DNA of 64,000 nucleotides. It comes from Sphingomonas corticis. GTDB taxonomy: Bacteria > Pseudomonadota > Alphaproteobacteria > Sphingomonadales > Sphingomonadaceae. The translations under genes were made by a program, and so were the position numbers. Below the pieces are notes generated by a model, which saw only the letters and a program-made list of their open reading frames with translations, made no database searches and was not told the origin of the DNA. Location: the NCBI RefSeq assembly GCF_012035195.1, contig NZ_JAAVJH010000011.1:52357-116356 (forward strand), read 5' to 3'. Below, piece after piece: positions 16,301 to 28,717 of this stretch (positions are counted from its first letter, which is position 1; every line of letters starts with the position of its first letter).

Positions 16301-17933
16301 GATCGCGCTGTCGCCCGAGATCCGCGCCGCGCTGGACATCCAGGCCGAGACGATCGAGCCCGCCGCGCTGATCTCCGCGATCCTGAAGGCGCCGGTGGAC
16401 CTCATCTGGTTCGGCGGCATCGGCACCTACGTGAAGGCCGCGGCGGAGAACAATGCGACGGTCGGCGATCCCGCCAACGACCGCCTGCGCGTCGACGCGG
16501 AGGAGCTGCGCGCGATCGCGATCGGCGAGGGCGCGAACCTGGGCGTGACCCAGGCGGCGCGCATCGCCTTTGCCGCGCGCGGCGGGCGCATCAACACCGA
16601 TTTCATCGACAATTCGGCCGGCGTGGACTGTTCGGACAACGAGGTGAACATCAAGATCGCGCTGAACCGCGAGATGATGGAGGGCCGGCTGTCGTTCGAG
16701 GATCGCAACGCGCTGCTCGGTTCGATGACCGACGACGTCGCGCACCTGGTGCTGGAGGACAACCGGCTGCAGACGCTGTCGCTGTCGATCGCCGAGCAGG
16801 ACGGGGCGAAGGCGCTGCCGAGCTACGTCCGCGCGATCGAGATCTTCGAGAGCGCGGGGCGGCTCGACCGGCGGGTGGAGGGGCTGGGTTCCAACGTCGA
16901 CCTGCTGCGCCGCGCGACGGAAGGGCGCGGGCTGACCCGGCCCGAGCTGGCGGTGCTGCTGGCGACCGCGAAGCTCGCGCTCCAGGACGAGATCGAGCGC
17001 GCGGGCCTGGGCGACGATCCCGTGCTGGAGCACGACCTGCACGCCGCTTTCCCCCCGGCGATGCAGGACCGGTTCGGCAAGGCGATCGACCAGCATCGCC
17101 TGCGCGGGCAGATCGTCGCGACGAAGCTGGCGAACCGCATCGTCAACCGCATCGGCATCCTCCATCCGTTCGAGCTGGCGGAGGAGGAAGGCGCGGCGCT
17201 GGGCGACATCGCGGCGATGTTCGTCGTCACCGAGCGGCAATTCGCGCTGGATGCGCTGTGGCGCGAGATCGAGACGACCGCGATGCCGGAGAGCGGGCGG
17301 CTGGCGCTGTTCGACGAGGTGGCGGTGGCGGTACGCGCGCAGATCGCGGACCTGCTGCGCGTCACCGCGCCAGGCGACCGCCCGTCGGCGGTGCTGAAGC
17401 GGCTGGGCAAGGGCATCGCGCATCTCGAGGGCGCGGCGGGCGAGCTGCTGCTGGAGGAGGCGCGCGCGCAGAGCAAGCGCATCGCCGGCACGCTGGAGGC
17501 GGTGGGCGCGCCGCCCGCTCTGGCGGCGAAGGTGGTGCGATTGTTCGAGCTGGACGGTGCGGTCGGCCTCGCCGACCTCGGCGAGCGCTCCCGCGTCGAC
17601 GAGACCAAGCTGACGCGCGCCTTCACCCGGCTGGGCCAGGCGTTGGGGCTCGACTGGGCACAGGCCAATGCCGCACGGATCGCGCCGAGCGACCCGTGGG
17701 AGCGCCTGCTGATCGCGGGGCTGGCGCGCGACTTCCAGCAGTTGCGCTTCGACTTCCTGGCGAAGGGCGGGAAGGGCGATCCGGAGGCGCTGGTCGATCG
17801 CTGGCTGGCGGACAATGCGGCGCGCGTCGGGCAGTTCAAGGCGGTGGTCGACCGCGCCCGCAACGCCGCAGAGCCGAATGCGGCGATGCTGGCGCAGATC
17901 GCCAGCCAGGCACGGGTGCTGCTGGGGCGGTAG
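13311..17933 (+). CDS. gdhB: NAD-specific glutamate dehydrogenase, large (~180 kDa) type
   Basis: 1540 residues, the length of the large NAD-GDH class that oxidises glutamate to 2-oxoglutarate and ammonia in catabolism. The long N-terminal part (~1-700) holds the ACT-like regulatory modules of this class. The catalytic core is clear at ~740-800 (GPVARGGLRWSDRRDDFRTE, then VPTGAKGGF with the catalytic Lys) and continues through FASGGSQGYDHKAMGIT and VVGCGDMSGDVFGNGML, a Rossmann-type NAD site. The C-terminal ~350 residues are the helical domain of these proteins. The symbol follows usage in other bacteria and is tentative. Codon use is very GC-rich, giving long shadow frames on the other strand. 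It ends opposite cpaF, with palindromic repeats between. Confidence 0.95.
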   Translation: MSEKSQRILSQALAERLTQRALPGELDDFGAAEQGEAAAFLIATGLSRAPGTPAMALDQLPETGGRRRMRLAIVNDDMPFLVDSIAAAIGERDIAIDRIIHPVVRVTRDAGGVLSAIGDAGGTTESMIYIELERVDARDRRELTDEIAKVLADVRAAVRDWRAMQAQLASDAGMLDDTGGDAEGASLLRWFLDRHFTLLGHERWHADGRQEAAPLGIAGNAHDVPILAERSRQLAVDYFQSGGPAPLLLKSSLISPVHRRVPLDLVVAPLATAGRVTGLSIHSGLWTSAALNAPPRSVPRLRQRLAEFEAKFGFDPTSHTGKALTHALASLPHDLVTGVSAEALEELALTAMSLADRPRPKLVLVPSPLGRHLFAFVWLPRDDVTTARRVAIGDMLAKAANARLLNWSISLEDGVVAMLRYTLDLRDGGTLPDVGPLDTRLARMVRGWVPEVEGALAERIAPARAARLALRWAAAFPPNYRNVSTAAEAAEDIVRLSALETAADRQVHLYPTVAGEDHRLKIYKLDGALALSDAVPVLENFGFRVIGELPTRLKEAENAFVHDFVVEAADAAFDHQPEVLEQAIADALRGVGENDAFNSLIVDAGLTPQAVVLFRAWFRYLRQAGLTYGMTTVVDALRRAPDLARALVTRFGEAHDPSASRDCADTDAAIEAGLDQVTAIDDDRILRAFHALIGATLRTNAYTPAANEALAFKLDSAKIPGLPKPLPWREVWVYSPRVEGIHLRAGPVARGGLRWSDRRDDFRTEILGLMKAQRVKNAVIVPTGAKGGFYAKQLPSPSNRDAWLAEGTEAYRIFIRTLLSITDNIVGGKVVHPADVVVHDGEDPYFVVAADKGTATFSDVANAIALERDFWLGDAFASGGSQGYDHKAMGITAKGAWVSVQRHFAERGLDVQTQPIRVVGCGDMSGDVFGNGMLLSTQIKLVAAFDHRHIFLDPAPDPAASFAERERLFALPRSSWLDYDRALISPGGGVFARDAKSIALSPEIRAALDIQAETIEPAALISAILKAPVDLIWFGGIGTYVKAAAENNATVGDPANDRLRVDAEELRAIAIGEGANLGVTQAARIAFAARGGRINTDFIDNSAGVDCSDNEVNIKIALNREMMEGRLSFEDRNALLGSMTDDVAHLVLEDNRLQTLSLSIAEQDGAKALPSYVRAIEIFESAGRLDRRVEGLGSNVDLLRRATEGRGLTRPELAVLLATAKLALQDEIERAGLGDDPVLEHDLHAAFPPAMQDRFGKAIDQHRLRGQIVATKLANRIVNRIGILHPFELAEEEGAALGDIAAMFVVTERQFALDALWREIETTAMPESGRLALFDEVAVAVRAQIADLLRVTAPGDRPSAVLKRLGKGIAHLEGAAGELLLEEARAQSKRIAGTLEAVGAPPALAAKVVRLFELDGAVGLADLGERSRVDETKLTRAFTRLGQALGLDWAQANAARIAPSDPWERLLIAGLARDFQQLRFDFLAKGGKGDPEALVDRWLADNAARVGQFKAVVDRARNAAEPNAAMLAQIASQARVLLGR

Positions 17934-17942
17934 CGAACGCCG

Positions 17943-18032
17943 CCCTCACCCATCCGCGGCTTCGCCGCTCCCTCCCTCTCCCGGCGGGAGAGGGTAGGGG
18001 CCCATCGCCCAAGGCGATGGGAAGGGTGAGGG
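17943..18032. repeat. palindromic repeat cluster between gdh and cpaF
   Basis: Two adjacent hairpins between convergent genes. The first is CCCTCTCCC-GGC-GGGAGAGGG at 17974-17994; the second is CCCATCGCC paired with GGCGATGGG at 18001-18021. Both are enclosed by CCCTCACCC (17943-17951) and GGGTGAGGG (18024-18032). The first hairpin belongs to the same family as the two between atpD and atpC. It probably ends transcription from both sides. Confidence 0.7.
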
Positions 18033-18042
18033 TGATCGGCGC

Positions 18043-19566
18043 TTAGAGACACGCCTCCAGATACGCGCTGTCGAAGCCGTACTGCTTGGCCTTGTCCAGC
18101 GTATAGGGGCGCAGGCCCATCGAGCGGTACTCGCCGATGATCTTGCCGTCGGCGCTCTCGTCGAGATACTCGAACTTGAACAGTTCCTGCGTGACGATGA
18201 CGGGGCCTTCCATCCCGATCACCTCGGTCACGTTCGTCACGCGGCGACTGCCATCGCGCAGGCGCTTCACCTGGATGATCATGTCCACGCTGTCGGCGAT
18301 CTGACGACTGATCGCTTCCTTGGGCACCTTGATGTCCGACATCATCACCATGTTCTCCATGCGCGCCAGCGCCTCGCGCGGCGAGTTGGAGTGGAGCGTG
18401 CACATCGAGCCGTCGTGGCCGGTGTTCATGGCGGCGAGCATGTCGAAACATTCGCTGCCGCGGATCTCGCCCAGGATGATGCGGTCCGGCCGCATGCGCA
18501 GCGCGTTCTTCACGAGGTCGCGGATGCTGATCTCGCCCTGTCCCTCAAGGTTGGCGGGCCGCGTTTCCAGCGGCAGCCAGTGCGGCTGCTGCAGGCGCAG
18601 CTCGGCCGCGTCCTCGATGGTCAGCACGCGCTCGCCCGGGTCGATCATCTTCGACAGCGCGTTCAGCATCGTCGTCTTGCCCGAGCCGGTGCCGCCGGAA
18701 ATGACGATGTTGAAGCGGCTGGCCCCCGCCACCTTCAGCGCGGTCGCCATCTTCGGCGACATGCTGCCGAAGCCGACGTACATGTCGAGCGTGATCGGCT
18801 TCGCGGAGAACTTGCGGATCGAGATCGCCGTGCCCTTGAGGCTGAGCGGCGGCACGATGACGTTGACGCGGCTGCCGTCCTTCAGCCGGGCGTCGGCGAG
18901 CGGCGTCGTCTGGTCGACGCGGCGGCCGACCGAGTTGCAGATGCGCTGCGCGATCTGGAACAAATGCTCCTCGTCGCGGAAGGCGATCTGCGCCAGCTCC
19001 AGCCTGCCCTTCTTCTCGACGAAGGTCTGATCGGGACCGTTGACCATGATGTCGCTGATTTCCGGATCGGCGAGCAGCTCCTCGAGCGGGCCGAGGCCCA
19101 GCAGCTCGTCGACCAGCACCTTCTCCAGCGCGAACTGCTCGCGCCGGTTCAGCGTCAGCTTCAGCTCGGCCAGCACCTCGCCGATGATCGGGCGGAATTC
19201 CTCGGCCAGCTCGTCCTTGCCCAGCGTCGCGGCGGCCTCGGGATCGACGCGCTCGAGGAGGCGCGGCAGCACCTGCTCCTTGATCTTGTGGATCGACGCC
19301 TCGAACCCCTCGACCCGGCTGGAACCCGCGTCGCCGCTGGCGTTCTGCCGTTCGGTCAGGCGTGCCATGGCGTCGAGCTGCGCGGGCGGCGTCAGGTCGT
19401 CGCCGTCCAGCGCCAGCGCCAGCGCGTCGAGCGGCGGGAACTGCTCGCCCGCGGGCGCGGCGGGTTCGGGGCGGACGGTTCCCCCCTGCATCGGGCGCGC
19501 CACGCCGAACCCCGGGCGCGATCCCGTACCGCCGCCCATTCCGCCCCGTCGCCCGAACGCGCTCAT
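18043..19566 (-). CDS. cpaF: CpaF/TadA-family secretion ATPase
   Basis: 507 residues; cytoplasmic hexameric ATPase that powers assembly of Flp/Tad pili or related type II/IV machines. Walker A is at ~290-300 (ISGGTGSGKTTMLNALS), with [16 protein letters not shown], the Walker B region RPDRIILGEIRGSE and the His box NTGHDGSMCTLHSNSPREAL. The N-terminal ~100 residues are Gly/Pro/Ala-rich and variable. The adhesin, prepilin, CpaE or TadBC genes that usually accompany it are not adjacent: gdh lies convergent downstream and an acyltransferase is divergent upstream. It is therefore an isolated copy, and the rest of a tad locus must be elsewhere. Confidence 0.93.
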   Translation of the reverse strand: MSAFGRRGGMGGGTGSRPGFGVARPMQGGTVRPEPAAPAGEQFPPLDALALALDGDDLTPPAQLDAMARLTERQNASGDAGSSRVEGFEASIHKIKEQVLPRLLERVDPEAAATLGKDELAEEFRPIIGEVLAELKLTLNRREQFALEKVLVDELLGLGPLEELLADPEISDIMVNGPDQTFVEKKGRLELAQIAFRDEEHLFQIAQRICNSVGRRVDQTTPLADARLKDGSRVNVIVPPLSLKGTAISIRKFSAKPITLDMYVGFGSMSPKMATALKVAGASRFNIVISGGTGSGKTTMLNALSKMIDPGERVLTIEDAAELRLQQPHWLPLETRPANLEGQGEISIRDLVKNALRMRPDRIILGEIRGSECFDMLAAMNTGHDGSMCTLHSNSPREALARMENMVMMSDIKVPKEAISRQIADSVDMIIQVKRLRDGSRRVTNVTEVIGMEGPVIVTQELFKFEYLDESADGKIIGEYRSMGLRPYTLDKAKQYGFDSAYLEACL

Positions 19567-19835
19567 TCCATCAATTCCTTACGTCTCGCGGCGAATAGCT
19601 ACGGGCGAAGGCTTGAGAATTGCCTAACCATGATCGTTCCACCGCCTCCGACTGGCGCGGCGGCGTCATGCCGGTGCCGTCGGGGGAGAAAACGGGGATG
19701 CGCGGGTGGCGCGACGCAGCGGCCCGCCCGCAGGGGCGCTCCATCCCGATCCAGGGGAGAACCGCCCCGCCTTGTGCGATCCCGACGCCTCTGCGACAAC
19801 GATCGAGGGGGCGAGCATCAAGGTCGGGGAAAGCA

Positions 19836-20963
19836 GTGGTCGCGGATCGCCTTCACTACATCGATCGATGCCGCGCCATGTTGATGCTGATGGGCATCCC
19901 GTATCACGCGGCCATGTTGTACTCGCCGGGCTGGGGGCCCGCGCAACATGTCACCTCCCGCTTCTGCGACGTCGTGAGCCAGGCGATCACGCAGTTCCGG
20001 ATGCCGGCGTTCTTCCTGATCGCCGGGTATTTCGCGGCCATGCTGCTGTCGAGGAGGGATAGGGCGACGTGGTTCACGTCCCGCCTTCAGCGACTGGGGA
20101 TACCGCTGATATCGGCTTCCCTGACGCTGATCCCGATCCAGTTGTTCATCTATGCGATCGGCAATGCCGGCAGCTTCGGCCAGGCCGTCGAATTGTTCCA
20201 GCGACGGATCGTCACGCCGTCTCCGGCCTGGATCAGTCATCTCTGGTTCCTCTACGATCTCATCATCTACTCGGCCATCGTCGCTGTCGCCTGGCCGATC
20301 GTGGCGCGGCTCGTCCGCGCCGATCAGCCGCGTGCCTGGGCGCGCTGGCCTTTCCTGACGATGCTCCTCGTCATCGTCGTCGTGGCGCTGCCGCTCTCGC
20401 TCTTCAATCCCCTTTTGGGAACGACTTTCTGGGGGTCGGTGGTGAACCGGCTGCTACGTCACAGCGTCTTCTTCGCGGTGGGCGCGGTGCTGTACCTCAG
20501 TCCCCCGTTCTTCGAGCGCTGGGTGACATGGCGCTGGCAGCGGGCGGTATCGGCCCTCGTCATCATCGCGGCGGCGACCGCGCTCGCCGTCAGCAGGGAT
20601 CATTATCGCCCGGCCCTTCTCGCGAGTGCCGGCGCCGCGATCAGCGGCGCGTGGCTGGTGCTCGCAGCGATGAAGCGCTGGGGCGATGCGCCGAACAAGC
20701 AGGTGAAGCTGCTCGTCGACGCCTCGCTGACGATCTACCTTCTGCACCACCCCATCATCGTGGCGCTTGGTCTCGTCACCGCGAGAATTTCGCTTCCACC
20801 CGCCGTCGAGTGGGCGGCCGTCTCGGTCGCCACCGGTGCGCTGTCGTTCGGCGGATATCTGCTGCTCCGGCGCGTCCCGATCCTCTTCTTCTGCTTCAAC
20901 GGTCAGCTGCCGCCGAGCCGATCCGGGCGACCCGCGACGCAGCGGATCGCCGCGAAGGTCTAG
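19836..20963 (+). CDS. acyltransferase 3 family membrane protein
   Basis: 375 residues from GTG 19836, chosen for the GGGGAAAG just upstream and because the family begins at this point (RLHYIDRCRAMLMLMGIPYH); longer frames upstream are Arg/Pro-rich non-family sequence. It is an integral membrane protein with about ten hydrophobic segments. Family features are the early RxRA..M..GI.YH segment with its His, and RMPAFFLIAGYFAAML. Such enzymes O-acylate periplasmic glucans, polysaccharides or lipids; OpgC-like glucan succinylases are the nearest type that comes to mind. It is on the same strand as the F1 operon but ~190 bases upstream, so it is probably separate. Substrate unknown. Confidence 0.85.
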   Translation: MVADRLHYIDRCRAMLMLMGIPYHAAMLYSPGWGPAQHVTSRFCDVVSQAITQFRMPAFFLIAGYFAAMLLSRRDRATWFTSRLQRLGIPLISASLTLIPIQLFIYAIGNAGSFGQAVELFQRRIVTPSPAWISHLWFLYDLIIYSAIVAVAWPIVARLVRADQPRAWARWPFLTMLLVIVVVALPLSLFNPLLGTTFWGSVVNRLLRHSVFFAVGAVLYLSPPFFERWVTWRWQRAVSALVIIAAATALAVSRDHYRPALLASAGAAISGAWLVLAAMKRWGDAPNKQVKLLVDASLTIYLLHHPIIVALGLVTARISLPPAVEWAAVSVATGALSFGGYLLLRRVPILFFCFNGQLPPSRSGRPATQRIAAKV

Positions 20964-21150
20964 CGGCTGCCGGTATCCGGGCGGCGCGATTTCCACGGCC
21001 TGCCGGGTCGTGCCGCGCCGCTCGCCGCCGACCGACCCGGTTGCATCGCGGGAGGGCCGATGCTACGCGCCCGCCAACTCAGGCGAGGCGCGCTCCGGCG
21101 GCACCTGCTCGCCCGAGGCCCATTTTCGCGGCACGAGGAAAACGAATCGC

Positions 21151-23254
<2,104 letters not shown>

Positions 23255-23260
23255 GGTCCC

Positions 23261-23338
23261 GTGCTCCTGCGAAGGCAGGAGCCCAGAGCCACAGGCGGCT
23301 CGTTGCGTAACCCTGGGCTCCTGCCTGCGCAGGAGCAC
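23261..23338. repeat. inverted repeat inside the atp operon (atpA-atpG)
   Basis: Two ~26-base arms, GTGCTCCTGCGAAGGCAGGA plus GCCCAG at 23261-23286 and the near-complement CTGGGCTCCTGCCTGCGCAG plus GAGCAC at 23313-23338. Each arm also contains its own small palindrome (CCTGC...GCAGG). This is a REP-like mobile palindrome of the kind dispersed in many genomes, sitting between two co-transcribed genes. It could protect mRNA from 3' decay or cause partial termination. Confidence 0.75.
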
Positions 23339-23351
23339 GAGAAGGCAGAAG

Positions 23352-25735
<2,384 letters not shown>

Positions 25736-25746
25736 GCTTCAGCTAG

Positions 25747-25850
25747 CCCTCTCCCCTACGGGGAGAGGGTTGGGTGAGGTGGCGCCGCGAGCGTTGCCCT
25801 CGGTGAGACCCCTACCCCTCACCCCAGCCCTCTCCCCGGAGGGGAGAGGG
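25747..25850. repeat. pair of CCCTCTCCCC hairpins between atpD and atpC
   Basis: Two near-identical hairpins: CCCTCTCCCC-TAC-GGGGAGAGGG at 25747-25769 and CCCTCTCCCC-GGA-GGGGAGAGGG at 25828-25850, with GGGTGAGG and CCTCACCC arms between them. They belong to the same repeat family as the hairpin at 17974. Placed inside an operon, they may tune atpC relative to atpD. Confidence 0.75.
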
Positions 25851-25865
25851 AGCCAAGGTTAAGAC

Positions 25866-26117
25866 ATGCTCCACTTCGAACTCGTCACGCCCGAACGCCT
25901 CGTCCGCAGCGAGGACGTGTACATGGTCACCGTGCCCGGCAGCGAGGGCGACTTCGCGGTGCTGGAAGGCCACGGGCCGCTGATGTCGACCATCCGCGAT
26001 GGCGAGGTGCTGGTGCAGAAGAGCGCCAACACCGCACCCGAGGCGATCGCGATCCGCGGCGGGTTCGCCGAGGTGAACGCCAAGGGGCTGACCGTGCTGG
26101 CCGAACACGCCGGCTGA
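25866..26117 (+). CDS. atpC: ATP synthase F1 epsilon subunit
   Basis: 83 residues; the beta-sandwich domain only ([39 protein letters not shown], then [20 protein letters not shown]). The C-terminal two-helix inhibitory domain of the E. coli protein is absent, which is normal for many alphaproteobacteria; there, inhibition is often carried out by a separate zeta protein. Last gene of the F1 operon; a strong hairpin follows 27 bases downstream. Confidence 0.95.
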   Translation: MLHFELVTPERLVRSEDVYMVTVPGSEGDFAVLEGHGPLMSTIRDGEVLVQKSANTAPEAIAIRGGFAEVNAKGLTVLAEHAG

Positions 26118-26143
26118 CGGCGACCGCTCCGGTTCCGTACGGT

Positions 26144-26185
26144 CGACGACGCCGGCGTTCCCCCAGGGGGACGCCGGCGTCGTCG
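26144..26185. terminator. bidirectional hairpin between atpC and the BtuF-like gene
   Basis: Near-perfect inverted repeat CGACGACGCCGGCGT / ACGCCGGCGTCGTCG with a CCCC/GGGG top and a tiny loop, 15 uninterrupted pairs plus the GC cap. It lies between convergent genes. There is no T-run, so it may be Rho-assisted or act mainly as an mRNA 3' end. Confidence 0.7.
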
Positions 26186-26207
26186 CGTCGGGCGTCGCGT
26201 TTTGCGG

Positions 26208-27137
26208 CTAGGCCGGAACCGGGGCCAGGCGTCGCCAGCCCGGTCCTTGCGCCGCGTCGGTGTCGCGGAGCGTGTCCGCGATGATCTGCGCCGATTCGAC
26301 CAGCCGCGGGCCGGGGCGGTTGAAGTAATGATGTCCGTCGGCGACGAACACGCGGCCCTTCCGTACGGCGGACAACTGCCCCCAGTCCGCCCTGCCGGTG
26401 AGCGCTGCGAGGTCCGCCAGCGTCTGCGGAATCTGGAAGCCGCACGGCATCAGCACGATCACGTCGGGATCCGCGGCGACCAAAGCCTCCCACTCCAGCC
26501 AGGGCGAATGCTGCCCGGCAGTCGCGAACAGCGGCTCGCCGCCCGCCGCCTCGATCAGCTGCGGCACCCAATTGCCCGCCGCCATCAGCGGGTCGATCCA
26601 CTCGATCGCCGCCACGGTGGGACGCGGGCGCCGTGGCGGGACGCCGGCGGACAGCGCCCGCATGCGGCGCCGCAGTTCCGCCACCGCCGCGTCCGCCGCG
26701 GGCCGAGCGCCCACCGCGTCGCCGACGCGCTGGAGATCGGACCACACGTCGTCCAGGTCGTCGGGCGCGAGCGAGACGAGGACCGGCGCGGTGCCGGTCC
26801 AGTCCGCCAGCGCCTGTTCCAGGTCGGCCGGCGTGACCGCGCACACCGCGCATTGCGCCTGCGTCAGGATCACGTCGGGACGGAGCGCGCGGAGCCGGTC
26901 GGTGTCGACCTCGTACACCGACAGGCCCTGGCGCACGATCTCCTGCACGCGATCGTCGATCTGGCGGGAAGTCAGCCCCTTCTCCAGCTTGGTCGCGGTC
27001 AGCACCGGCAGGTCGCGGACGAAGGGCGGGAAGTCGCACTCGTGCGACCGGCCGAACAGCTGCCCGCCCAGGCCCAGCGCCACCGCGATCTCGGTGGCGC
27101 TGGGCAGGAGCGAGACCACGCGCGGGAGCGCGGCCAT
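26208..27137 (-). CDS. cobalamin-binding BtuF-like protein
   Basis: 309 residues of the helical-backbone metal receptor (BtuF/FecB) superfamily. The opening RVVSLLPSATEIAVALGLGG is typical of the cobalamin-binding group, with SHECDFPP, then RLRALRPDVILTQAQCAVC, EWIDPLMAAGNWVPQLIEAA and the C-terminal VFVADGHHYFNRPGPRLVES. The group includes substrate-binding proteins for vitamin B12 ABC transporters, but this one lacks a signal peptide at the chosen start, so it may be cytoplasmic or exported another way. The start overlaps the stop of the membrane protein upstream (TGATG). Both lie behind a cobalamin riboswitch, which supports a B12/corrinoid role. No BtuCD genes are adjacent. Confidence 0.85.
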   Translation of the reverse strand: MAALPRVVSLLPSATEIAVALGLGGQLFGRSHECDFPPFVRDLPVLTATKLEKGLTSRQIDDRVQEIVRQGLSVYEVDTDRLRALRPDVILTQAQCAVCAVTPADLEQALADWTGTAPVLVSLAPDDLDDVWSDLQRVGDAVGARPAADAAVAELRRRMRALSAGVPPRRPRPTVAAIEWIDPLMAAGNWVPQLIEAAGGEPLFATAGQHSPWLEWEALVAADPDVIVLMPCGFQIPQTLADLAALTGRADWGQLSAVRKGRVFVADGHHYFNRPGPRLVESAQIIADTLRDTDAAQGPGWRRLAPVPA

Positions 27138-27676
27138 CAGGCGAGCCGGAGCGCGGTGGCGCGGCCGAACACGCGCGGGGCCGCGCTGGCGAGGATCGCG
27201 TGGAGGGCCGCGAGCCCCACCAGCCAGCCGGCGTCGTTCGCGAGGATCTGCCCCACGATCGCGGGGGTGAAGGTGCCGGTGCCGCCCGCGACGATCGCGA
27301 GGGCGAACAGCAGGCCCTCGTAGGCGACGAACGCCGCCGCGAAGGCGAGCGCCAGCCGGGGCAGCGCGCGGCGCCCGCCGCACGCCACGCGACGGGCCAC
27401 GACCTGCGCGGCGATCGCGGCGCCGCCGAGCGCCGCACCCCAGCCGATCGCGTGCGCGTCGACGGGATAGCCGAGCCAGCCGAACCCGAGCAGCTGGTTG
27501 GCCGACCACACGCCGAGCACGGCCGCCACCGCCTGCCCGCGCGGCATCGTCGCCGCGGCGATGGTCGCGATCGCGACGAAGGGCATCATGCACGCCGTCG
27601 CCAGCGTGCCCAGCACCGCCGCGCCGGCGAGCGCCAGCGGCCACGCGACCGGTGCCGCGCGATCTTCCATGTTCAT
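27137..27676 (-). CDS. integral membrane protein under cobalamin riboswitch control
   Basis: 179 residues from ATG 27676, preceded by AAGGA. It has about five to six hydrophobic segments (WPLALAGAAVLGTLATACMM, the QAVAAVLGVWSANQLLGFGW stretch, LALAFAAAFVAYEGLLFALA, AGWLVGLAALHAIL). I do not recognise the family with confidence. It is first in a two-gene unit with the BtuF-like gene and lies ~290 bases downstream of a cobalamin riboswitch, so it is likely to be needed when B12 is low. Transport of cobalamin, a precursor or cobalt is the natural guess. CbtA-like or other small corrinoid permeases are alternatives to test. Confidence 0.75.
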   Translation of the reverse strand: MNMEDRAAPVAWPLALAGAAVLGTLATACMMPFVAIATIAAATMPRGQAVAAVLGVWSANQLLGFGWLGYPVDAHAIGWGAALGGAAIAAQVVARRVACGGRRALPRLALAFAAAFVAYEGLLFALAIVAGGTGTFTPAIVGQILANDAGWLVGLAALHAILASAAPRVFGRATALRLA

Positions 27677-27969
27677 GTGCAGATCCTTTTCAGATGCCGG
27701 CGCGAGATCCGGCGGAAGGGGGGAAGGCCGCGCTCGCGCAGCCGCGCGGCGACGGACGGACCGGTGGAGGGCAAGCAGGTCGTCACGCGCGCATCGTCCC
27801 GGCGTCGAGCGACCAGGCCGGGGCGTCCGCGCGAGCGGTCGGCGGCCGCCGGCGGCCGGACGCGGTGCGCCCGCCGGCTGCTGCCGATGCGGCCCCGGCC
27901 GCACGTTCGTCGCTCAGACGAAATCGGTTCCGCGCCCGGTCAGTCCCCTGGACCCGGCAAGAGCGACAT

Positions 27970-28165
27970 GCGCCGGTCGGTCTCCTGGCTCGCGGGTCGC
28001 CGCCCGGCGTGCGCCTTCCCGGATCCGCGGCCCGGGCCGCCTCGTCCAGTGGCTGCGAACCGTCGCCGGTCCGCTTGCTCGCCGTGCTCGCCGCTCACAG
28101 TTGCAGGGTCAGCCGCAGCATTGCCCGATCGTTCGAGCGCACTGCATTCCCGTTACCGGCGCGAT
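27970..28165 (-). promoter_or_regulatory. cobalamin (B12) riboswitch
   Basis: On the minus strand the conserved blocks occur in the right order: GGTAACGGGAATGC, then CTGCGGCTGACCCTGCAACT, then AGCCACTGG, then CCGGGAAGGC, and the B12 box GCGAGCCAGGAGACC. The aptamer folds when adenosylcobalamin or a related form binds and usually shuts off the downstream genes. A leader of ~290 bases separates it from the membrane protein start. No gene is seen in that leader; it is GC-rich and may hold the expression platform. Confidence 0.92.
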
Positions 28166-28195
28166 GTGTCGGTCCATTGGACCGACCACGCCGTT

Positions 28196-28717
28196 CTACG
28201 CGCCGTCCGGCGACGGCGCAACGCCCTGCCGCGTGCCGGCGATCAGGCGGTCGAGCGTGACCGGGGCGTAATCGCGCGCGTCGACGCCGACGTCGAACTG
28301 GCGCGGGACAGGCTTCAGCCGGCCGTGGCTGTGGCCGTGCAGGTTGATGGCGCCGCGATGCTGCCCGTTCCACACGCGAAAGGCATAGTGGCACAGCACC
28401 AGGCGGTGCCCGTCGAGATCGAGCTCGGCATAGTCGCCGACGCTGGCCCAACCGGCGGCGGAGGCCGTGTCCGGCGGATCGTTGTTGCCGCGCAGGAGGT
28501 GCTTGGTCCCCTTCAGCCGGGCGAGCAGCGCGGGCACGTCCGCGGCCCGCCGCGCGACGTCGCCCAGGTGCCACACCTCGTCGGCATCGGTGACGACCGT
28601 GTTCCAGCGCTCCACCAGCAGCGCGTCCATCGCCGCAACGTCGGCGAAGGGACGCCGCCAGATGTTGAGCGTGCGGTGGTCGCCGAAATGCGTGTCGGCG
28701 GTGAAGAAGACGGTCAT
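28196..28717 (-). CDS. calcineurin-like metallophosphoesterase
   Basis: 173 residues with the two-metal phosphoesterase signature in order: FFTADTHFGD (D-x-H), VWHLGDVAR (GD), LLRGNNDPP (GNND), VLCHYAFRVW (His) and INLHGHSHGRLKPV (GHxH). Small stand-alone members of this type are predicted phosphodiesterases. The ATG overlaps the stop of the SPL-like gene by four bases (ATGA), so the two are translationally coupled. A role in processing nucleic-acid or nucleotide products of the upstream radical SAM protein is possible but is inference. Confidence 0.9.
   Translation of the reverse strand: MTVFFTADTHFGDHRTLNIWRRPFADVAAMDALLVERWNTVVTDADEVWHLGDVARRAADVPALLARLKGTKHLLRGNNDPPDTASAAGWASVGDYAELDLDGHRLVLCHYAFRVWNGQHRGAINLHGHSHGRLKPVPRQFDVGVDARDYAPVTLDRLIAGTRQGVAPSPDGA

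Noticed and set aside
14052..17423. 1123-codon minus-strand frame and a 1293-codon second plus frame over gdh
   Set aside because: Both are shadows of the glutamate dehydrogenase gene; compositions are Arg/Gln/Ala- or Arg/Gly-rich without domain motifs.
20767..21150. Extended N-terminus of atpH (317 codons)
   Set aside because: The added 128 codons are Ser/Arg/Pro-rich and run into the acyltransferase gene; the GTG at 21151 gives the family length.
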